Shown in pieces: positions 13,978-17,851 of a DNA stretch of 17,851 nucleotides; position 1 is the first letter of the stretch; every line of letters starts with the position of its first letter. The position numbers were made by a program, and so were the translations under genes. This DNA comes from SKLM01 sp964390305 (GTDB taxonomy: Bacteria > Chloroflexota > Anaerolineae > B4-G1). The notes under the pieces were generated by a model, which was not told the origin of the DNA, did no database searches, and was given only the letters and a program-made list of their open reading frames with translations. The stretch is from the NCBI GenBank assembly GCA_964390305.1, contig CAYMHT010000050.1:1-17851 (forward strand), given 5' to 3'.

Positions 13978-15051
13978 TCAAAACCCGCCGAACGGGCCGG
14001 GACGTCGATCGTCGGAGCTGACCAAGACCTCTCGCAGCGTATCCAGTTCTTCCAGGACCTTCCCCGCACCGCGCGCCACGCACGTCATCGAGTCCTGAGC
14101 GACCCAGGCGCGGATGTTCAACTCCTCGCTCACCCGCTCTGCCAACCCCTTCAGCTGTGAGGTCCCGCCCGCCATGCAGATGCCCGTCTCCATCAAGTCC
14201 GAGACCAGCTCCGGGGGCGTGTCATCCAACGTGTCGCGTATGGCGTCCAAAACGATTTCCACGGACGCGCTCAACGCCTCTCGAACCTCGATACTGCTGA
14301 TCTCGATCTCCTCCGGCAGCCCGGTGACCAGATTCCGCCCCCGGATCGTCATTGTCATCTCTTCAGTAAGCGGATAGGCTGAACCCACCGCGATCTTCGT
14401 CCGCTCCGCCATCCACTCGCCGATGTAGAGGTTGTACTTCTGGCGAGCATACTGAATCAGATCCTGGTCCATCTCATCGCCAGCGATGCGAAGCGAGCGG
14501 CTGACCACAATACCCCCCAGGCAAAAGACTCCCACCTCGGTGGTCCCGCCCCCCACGTCCACCACCATCACGCCGCGGGCCTCCGTCACCGGCAGCCCGG
14601 CGCCAATCGCGGCCGCCATGGGCTCCTCGATCAAGAACACCTCGCGCGCCCCGGCGGAAAGCGCGGCATCGTGCACGGCACGTTTCTCCACCTCCGTCAC
14701 GCCACTGGGGATGCCCACCACCACCCGGGGGCGAGGGAAAGGAAGCATCAGCTGACTGTGCGCTTTCTTGATGAAGTAGTCCAGCATCGCCTCCGTGACC
14801 TCGAACTCAGAGATCACCCCATCCCGCATGGGCCGAATGGCGACGATGTTCTCCGGCGTCCGCCCCACCATCTCCTTCGCTTCCGCGCCGATGGCGAGGA
14901 CCTTTCTGGACTTCCGTTCGATCGCCACCCAGGAGGGTTCGTTGATGACGATGCCCTTTCCGCGCACGTAGACCAGCGTATTGGCCGTTCCAAGGTCAAT
15001 ACCGATGTCCAGCGAAAACAAACCCAGAAAGGCGTCAATCGGATTAAACAC
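13978..15051 (-). CDS. mreB: rod shape-determining protein MreB (bacterial actin)
   Basis: 357-residue actin-like ATPase that forms membrane-associated filaments guiding lateral wall synthesis. Seen: the phosphate-1 loop DIGIDLGTANTLVYV (15-29), phosphate-2 VVDVGGGTTEVGV (163-175), adenosine-binding MAGGTSQLKGL (293-303) and IEEPMAAAIGAGLPV (141-155). A hydrophobic N-terminal stretch FLGLFSLDIG may help membrane contact. The start is GTG at 15051, with GGGAG 6 nt upstream; an upstream in-frame ATG at 15099 lies near the promoter and has no ribosome binding site. First gene of mreB-mreC-mreD-mrdA, driven by an extended -10 promoter at 15131-15123 through a leader of about 65 nt that can fold into alternative hairpins. 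Confidence 0.97.
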   Translation of the reverse strand: MFNPIDAFLGLFSLDIGIDLGTANTLVYVRGKGIVINEPSWVAIERKSRKVLAIGAEAKEMVGRTPENIVAIRPMRDGVISEFEVTEAMLDYFIKKAHSQLMLPFPRPRVVVGIPSGVTEVEKRAVHDAALSAGAREVFLIEEPMAAAIGAGLPVTEARGVMVVDVGGGTTEVGVFCLGGIVVSRSLRIAGDEMDQDLIQYARQKYNLYIGEWMAERTKIAVGSAYPLTEEMTMTIRGRNLVTGLPEEIEISSIEVREALSASVEIVLDAIRDTLDDTPPELVSDLMETGICMAGGTSQLKGLAERVSEELNIRAWVAQDSMTCVARGAGKVLEELDTLREVLVSSDDRRPGPFGGF

Positions 15052-15076
15052 AGATGTCTCCCACACACAAGTAACC

Positions 15077-15118
15077 GCCCCGGCAGACCTCAGCCTCAAG
15101 CACCGGGGCTTCTGAGGC
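15077..15118 (-). promoter_or_regulatory. mreB leader with two mutually exclusive hairpins
   Basis: On the minus-strand transcript, GCCTC-AG-AAGC (15118-15108) can pair with GCTT-GAGGC (15101-15093), with a 2-nt bulge. Alternatively GCCCCGG (15109-15103) can pair with CCGGGGC (15083-15077) across a 19-nt loop. The two foldings share bases, so only one can form at a time. The ribosome binding site GGGAG (15062-15058) lies 15 nt downstream. No U-tract follows, so a switch acting on translation or RNA stability is more likely than termination, if it is functional. Confidence 0.4.
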
Positions 15119-15122
15119 GGAA

Positions 15123-15131
15123 ATTATACCA
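15123..15131 (-). promoter_or_regulatory. extended -10 promoter of mreB cluster
   Basis: Minus-strand TGG-TATAAT (15131-15123) is a perfect extended -10 element (TGnTATAAT). The region 17 nt upstream (CTTTCC) is a poor -35, as is usual when TGn is present. Start of transcription is expected near 15117-15116. Confidence 0.7.
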
Positions 15132-15155
15132 TGAATCGCAGGCAAGGAAAGTGTC

Positions 15156-15183
15156 TTGGATCCCGCCCCGTCTGTGCTATAAT
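15156..15183 (+). promoter_or_regulatory. extended -10 promoter of scpA
   Basis: TGC-TATAAT at 15175-15183 is a perfect extended -10 element, with a weak TTGGAT 16 nt upstream (15156-15161). Transcription should begin near 15188-15191, leaving a leader of about 145 nt before scpA. It points away from the mreB promoter; their -10 boxes are about 50 bp apart. Confidence 0.7.
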
Positions 15184-15194
15184 CGACAATAACC

Positions 15195-15347
15195 ATGCCA
15201 CCGCTCAAACAAGCTGCTCGCAGCCCCCGTGTCGGGGGCATCGAAGTGCTCGTAGCCCCCGCCGGTCCTGAGTTTGTCCCGAGCCCAGCCGAGGGACCCG
15301 GTCGCAGGATCTCGGGGGCGGGATGGCCCAATCATGCCCCTGTATGA
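15195..15347 (+). CDS. possible leaderless upstream ORF (50 codons) overlapping scpA start
   Basis: An ATG at 15195 lies about 4-7 nt after the expected transcription start of the scpA promoter, with no room for a ribosome binding site, as in leaderless mRNAs. The frame stays open for 50 codons and stops with TGA at 15345-15347, 14 nt inside scpA in another frame. The deduced peptide is Pro/Gly-rich and resembles nothing I recognise. It may be a chance ORF over structured leader RNA, or a translated leader that affects scpA initiation. Confidence 0.25.
   Translation: MPPLKQAARSPRVGGIEVLVAPAGPEFVPSPAEGPGRRISGAGWPNHAPV
15223..15239 (+). repeat. perfect 7-bp hairpin in scpA leader
   Basis: GCCCCCG (15223-15229) and CGGGGGC (15233-15239) form a perfect stem with a TGT loop. 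The same 7-mers recur as GCCCCCG at 15255-15261 and CGGGGGC at 15313-15319, so several alternative pairings are possible within the leader. There is no T-tract. Confidence 0.6.
15264..15298 (+). repeat. REP-like imperfect inverted repeat in scpA leader
   Basis: GGTCC (15264-15268) pairs with GGACC (15294-15298), with GTCCC/GGGAC as an alternative inner pairing (15276-15280 and 15293-15297). The ordering CCTGAG, TTTGTC, CCGAG, AGCCGA, GGGACC resembles short intergenic repeats I recall from bacterial genomes of the CCTGAGyTTGTC...CGAAGGACC kind. A genome-wide search would settle whether it is dispersed. Confidence 0.4.
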
Positions 15348-16092
15348 CGTGACGTTGCCCGTCTTCGAAGGTCCGCTCGACCTGCTCCTCCGCCTCATCG
15401 AGCGAGAGGAGCTCGACATCACCGCTGTCGCCCTGGCGAAGGTCACCGATCAATACCTCGAGCGCCTGGCTGACCTCGAACGGGACAATGCCAGAGACCT
15501 GGCCGACTTCCTCGTCGTGGCCGCCAAGCTCGTCCTCATCAAGTCGGCAGCCCTCCTCCCGGGCTCCTCGAGGCCGAGCGGGGAGGAAGAGGTGCAGGAC
15601 GTGGGCCAGGATCTGATCCGCCAGCTGGAGATCTACCGCCGCTTCAAGGAGATCGCCGGGCTCCTCCACGGGAGAGAGAAGGAGGGCCTCCACAGCTACG
15701 TCCGGCTGGCCCCCTCCCGGCGTCTTCGTCCGGAGCCCGACCTCAGCGAGGTGACCCTGCAGGATCTGCTGTCGCTGGCCCAGGAGGCCTTCGACACCGT
15801 GTCCGGCCCCCCCGTCGGCGAGGTCGTCCCACCCATCAGCGTCACCATGGAAGAGCAGATCGACCGCATCGAAAGTCAGCTATCTCGGCGGCGGCACGTC
15901 GTCTTCCGCACCCTGCTCTCCCAGGCCGCGAGCCGTCTCGAGGTGATTGTCACCCTGCTTGCCGTGCTGGAGCTCATCAAACAGGATCGGGTCTGCGTTC
16001 AGCAGGAGGCCCTCTTCGGCGAGATCGTCATTCGCAGGCCCCCGACGCCCTCGAACGGCTTCGAACACCATACCGCCAGTCCACCGCCGTAG
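15334..16092 (+). CDS. scpA: segregation and condensation protein A (ScpA kleisin)
   Basis: 252-residue kleisin subunit of the Smc-ScpAB condensin complex, which loads and organises the chromosome. The N-terminal PLYDVTLPVFEGPLDLLLRL (2-21) and REELDITAVALAKVTDQYL are diagnostic of the Smc-neck-binding domain. ADFLVVAAKLVLIKSAALLP follows, and the C-terminal winged helix contains VIVTLLAVLELIKQDRV and ALFGEIVI. The ATG at 15334 is chosen because family proteins begin here; the upstream in-frame ATG at 15274 would add 20 residues without similarity. The upstream ribosome binding site is weak (GGATGG at 15321-15326). The partner scpB is not next to it; instead a VanZ-family gene converges and overlaps its last 65 bp. 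Confidence 0.95.
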   Translation: MPLYDVTLPVFEGPLDLLLRLIEREELDITAVALAKVTDQYLERLADLERDNARDLADFLVVAAKLVLIKSAALLPGSSRPSGEEEVQDVGQDLIRQLEIYRRFKEIAGLLHGREKEGLHSYVRLAPSRRLRPEPDLSEVTLQDLLSLAQEAFDTVSGPPVGEVVPPISVTMEEQIDRIESQLSRRRHVVFRTLLSQAASRLEVIVTLLAVLELIKQDRVCVQQEALFGEIVIRRPPTPSNGFEHHTASPPP

Positions 16093-16417
16093 CGGCCAGT
16101 ATCCCCACGCCGTCGATCGCCACATCCACCCAGCTGCCACTCCGTCCCGGTACGAACGTCTGATGATACTCGTCGCTGATCGCGTACGCCACGGCCAGGA
16201 CGATACCCACCACACGAACCACCGTATCGTCCCACCTGCCCCGCAGTGCCCGCACGTACAGCCACGTCAGGATCCCGTACGCCAGCGCGTGCGTCGTCTT
16301 CTTCAGGAGCACGTCCCACCGGCCAGGCGCCGACGGGAGCGACGGTTGGGCAGAGAGGAAGAAGATCAAACCCATCCAGGCCAACGGCGGGAGCCAGCGT
16401 CGAACGATCTCCCTCAC
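16028..16417 (-). CDS. VanZ family membrane protein
   Basis: 129-residue membrane protein of the VanZ-like family, named after the teicoplanin-resistance accessory protein; most members have no known function. Seen: an N-terminal membrane segment (about 8-22), HALAYGILTWLYV (43-55), VVGIVLAVAYAISDEYHQTF (69-88) and the family motif FVPGRSGSWVDVAIDGVG (88-105), followed by a short hydrophobic stretch. Start GTG at 16417 overlaps the glycosyltransferase stop as GTGA, so the two are translationally coupled. The 3' end overlaps scpA by 65 bp on the opposite strand. Context with a glycosyltransferase suggests a cell-surface role; resistance should not be inferred. Confidence 0.88.
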   Translation of the reverse strand: MREIVRRWLPPLAWMGLIFFLSAQPSLPSAPGRWDVLLKKTTHALAYGILTWLYVRALRGRWDDTVVRVVGIVLAVAYAISDEYHQTFVPGRSGSWVDVAIDGVGILAATAVDWRYGVRSRSRASGACE

Positions 16418-17682
16418 GACCTCGCCGACCCGTACGCCCGCTCGACGCTCTCGACCAGCCTCTCCCAGGCGAATCGCTCTCGCACGTCCCGGGCCGCGCC
16501 TTGCCCCAGTCGATCTCGCAGGGCGGGATCCCTCAACACCCCAACGATCGCCTCGGCGAACGCGCCAACGTCACCCGGCTTCACCAGGAGGCCCGTCTCG
16601 CCGTCCCGCACGTACTCCCGGTTCTGGCCTACCCCCTCAGCCACCACCGGCACGCCGGCCGCCAGCAGGTCCCCCAGTTTCACCGCGCACTTCGTCCGGT
16701 TGACCAGCGTATCGTCAAAGGGATACATGGCCACCGCCGCTCTGGCGAAGATCGCGGGCAGCTCCTCAGGAGGCACCCACCCGGTGTAGGTGACGTCCCG
16801 CGCTGAGCCAGAGCCGGCACCGTCGAGACAGGCTGACGACGGCGCATCATCCAACGCAGGCCCTACGACCGTCAGCCCGGAGCGCGCGGCCAGCCGAAAC
16901 AGCTCCTCCTCCTCGCCAAACAGCCCCTCGCCCACCACCAGCAACCGGGCACTCGGGACCCGCCGCCGCACGCGCCCAAACACATCGACGACCCGGGAGA
17001 CGGGAAACTCGAAGAACCGCGTATACAGCAGGATACAGGCACTCGACGATCCCTCGTCTGCGCCTCCCCGCCCTTCGCCCCCCGCCCCATCGCCTCCTCG
17101 GCCTGTCCCTTCTGCCTCCACGCCGTTTGGCACGTAGAAGACGCGATCCGGCGAGACGCCCATCGCCCACACCAGGCTCTCCAGCGTGCGGCTCGCAACC
17201 GTGACCGCGTCGGCGTGCGTCAGCCCCCACCGCTCCTGCCAGGCAAAAAGGCGGCGCTGGGCCCACGAGTAATCACCGATCTCGTTCCACCCGCCGGGTC
17301 CCTCCCAATCGTCACTGTCGACCACCAACCAGGGGCGCCGACTGCGCGGCAGGCGAGCCAGGAGCCAGTGCGTCAGCCCGCTGTACGCCTTCGGTTTAAA
17401 GAAATGCACCACGTCCGGCTCCAGCGCCAGCGCCCTGCGGGTCAGCCGGAGCGCGGTCACACCCTGGAAGAGCCCAGGGACCTGAGGGGGCAAGGGGATG
17501 TTCTCGACAGCCACTCCGCCCTCTCGCCACCGTCGCCCCGCGTCGTCGGGGTTCTGCCACGGAGGGAGAAGCAGTGCCACCACATGGCCCCGCCTTGCGA
17601 GCGCCTTCGCCATCGGCAGCGCGCGGGCCCGCATCGTGCCCCGGGGTTCCATCCCGAACGGCCCTACCATGACGACGTTCAC
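16414..17682 (-). CDS. GT4-type glycosyltransferase (GT-B fold)
   Basis: 422-residue cytosolic glycosyltransferase of group 1, moving a sugar from an activated donor to an unknown acceptor. The N-terminal Rossmann half holds VMVGPFGMEPRGTMRARAL and LARRGHVVALLLPP; the C-terminal half holds RLLVVGEG, TYTGWVPPEELP, LGDLLAAGVPVVAEGVGQN and DGETGLLVKPGD, the donor-binding side. The first position of the usual EX7E motif seems to be Lys rather than Glu. Two low-complexity inserts, a Gly-rich run (about 190-215) and GAGSGSARD (about 288-296), interrupt the second half. The chosen start is GTG at 17682, with AGGGG 8 nt upstream; GTG at 17715 (11 residues longer) is possible. It is followed by the VanZ-like gene through a GTGA overlap and preceded by a promoter at 17817-17790. 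Confidence 0.9.
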   Translation of the reverse strand: MNVVMVGPFGMEPRGTMRARALPMAKALARRGHVVALLLPPWQNPDDAGRRWREGGVAVENIPLPPQVPGLFQGVTALRLTRRALALEPDVVHFFKPKAYSGLTHWLLARLPRSRRPWLVVDSDDWEGPGGWNEIGDYSWAQRRLFAWQERWGLTHADAVTVASRTLESLVWAMGVSPDRVFYVPNGVEAEGTGRGGDGAGGEGRGGADEGSSSACILLYTRFFEFPVSRVVDVFGRVRRRVPSARLLVVGEGLFGEEEELFRLAARSGLTVVGPALDDAPSSACLDGAGSGSARDVTYTGWVPPEELPAIFARAAVAMYPFDDTLVNRTKCAVKLGDLLAAGVPVVAEGVGQNREYVRDGETGLLVKPGDVGAFAEAIVGVLRDPALRDRLGQGAARDVRERFAWERLVESVERAYGSARS

Positions 17683-17780
17683 AATTCCCACCCCTGGCTG
17701 GGCCAGCCAGAGCACGAGCCCGGCCGTCCCCTCGGGCCCCTCGTGAGCGTCGACCAGCCGCTCCCACCTTCTCCACCCAT
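17679..17780 (-). CDS. possible leaderless upstream ORF (33 codons) before the glycosyltransferase
   Basis: ATG at 17780 lies about 3 nt from the expected transcription start. The frame is open for 33 codons and ends in a TGA that overlaps the chosen GTG start of the glycosyltransferase (GTGA). The peptide is Gly/Ser/Trp-rich and unrecognised. Any GTG start followed by A creates such an overlap, so chance is a real possibility. Confidence 0.2.
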   Translation of the reverse strand: MGGEGGSGWSTLTRGPRGRPGSCSGWPSQGWEL

Positions 17781-17789
17781 AGCGCGGTC

Positions 17790-17817
17790 ATTATACCTTC
17801 CCCATCCGGCCAAGCAA
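17790..17817 (-). promoter_or_regulatory. sigma70-type promoter of glycosyltransferase-VanZ pair
   Basis: Minus-strand TATAAT (17795-17790) is a perfect -10; TTGCTT (17817-17812), 16 nt upstream, is a weak -35. Transcription would begin near 17783, about 100 nt before the glycosyltransferase GTG. The bases from 17818 to the window end show nothing recognisable. Confidence 0.6.
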
Positions 17818-17851
17818 CCGCCCACTCCTTCGGCCATCGAGACCCAGAGGG

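Noticed and set aside
15270..15320. T-box antiterminator in the scpA leader (GAGGGACCCGGTCGC resembles AGGGTGGTACCGCG)
   Set aside because: The conserved T-box bulge sequence is not matched, no specifier loop is evident, and scpA is not an amino-acid gene.
16028..16417. Antibiotic-resistance gene (vanZ)
   Set aside because: Only family membership is visible; no other glycopeptide-resistance genes are nearby and most VanZ-like proteins are not resistance factors.

Overview
This window is GC-rich and densely coded, with 15 recognisable protein genes, two of them cut or interrupted (one by the window edge, one by a run of 100 Ns). No rRNA, tRNA, CRISPR array or insertion sequence was seen. The gene set is that of a free-living bacterium with a rod-shape (mre) cluster. 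An archaeal-type methionine adenosyltransferase, a DUF2723 membrane protein with C-terminal beta-sandwich modules, frequent GTG/TTG starts (7 of 15 genes) and high GC suggest a Chloroflexota-like organism. That placement is inference from gene style, not proof. The N-run implies a draft or metagenome assembly.

Layout, left to right. (1) 1-5398, minus strand: a likely transcription unit read right to left: sulfotransferase-like protein, Nudix hydrolase, M3 oligoendopeptidase (PepF type), archaeal-type S-adenosylmethionine synthetase, acyl-CoA dehydrogenase (runs off the left edge). (2) 5440-5490: a compact divergent promoter pair whose -35 boxes overlap almost completely. One arm drives the minus-strand unit, the other rpsT. 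(3) 5531-7597, plus strand: ribosomal protein S20 with a TTG start, an intrinsic terminator, then an RqcH/NFACT ribosome-quality-control protein. (4) 7604-15051, minus strand: the elongasome cluster mreB-mreC-mreD-mrdA(PBP2), followed by an overlapping large DUF2723 membrane protein where rodA might be expected. (5) 15052-15333: a divergent control region with two extended -10 promoters facing away from each other, hairpins in both leaders and a REP-like inverted repeat. (6) 15334-16092, plus strand: scpA (condensin kleisin), whose 3' end overlaps a convergent VanZ-family gene by 65 bp. (7) 16028-17682, minus strand: a glycosyltransferase and the VanZ-like gene joined by a GTGA overlap, with a consensus -10 box at 17795-17790.

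How the parts work together: regions 4 and 7 concern cell shape, wall synthesis and surface glycans. Region 3 concerns ribosome assembly and rescue. Region 1 is a metabolic set with no obvious single pathway. No clearly new defence or mobile system was found. The most unusual signals are regulatory: the shared -35 divergent promoter, the structured scpA leader with a possible leaderless upstream ORF, and the alternative hairpins before mreB. There are also a few protein-level oddities: an acyl-CoA dehydrogenase lacking the usual catalytic Glu, RqcH with E-R in place of D-R, and DUF2723 coupled to PBP2.
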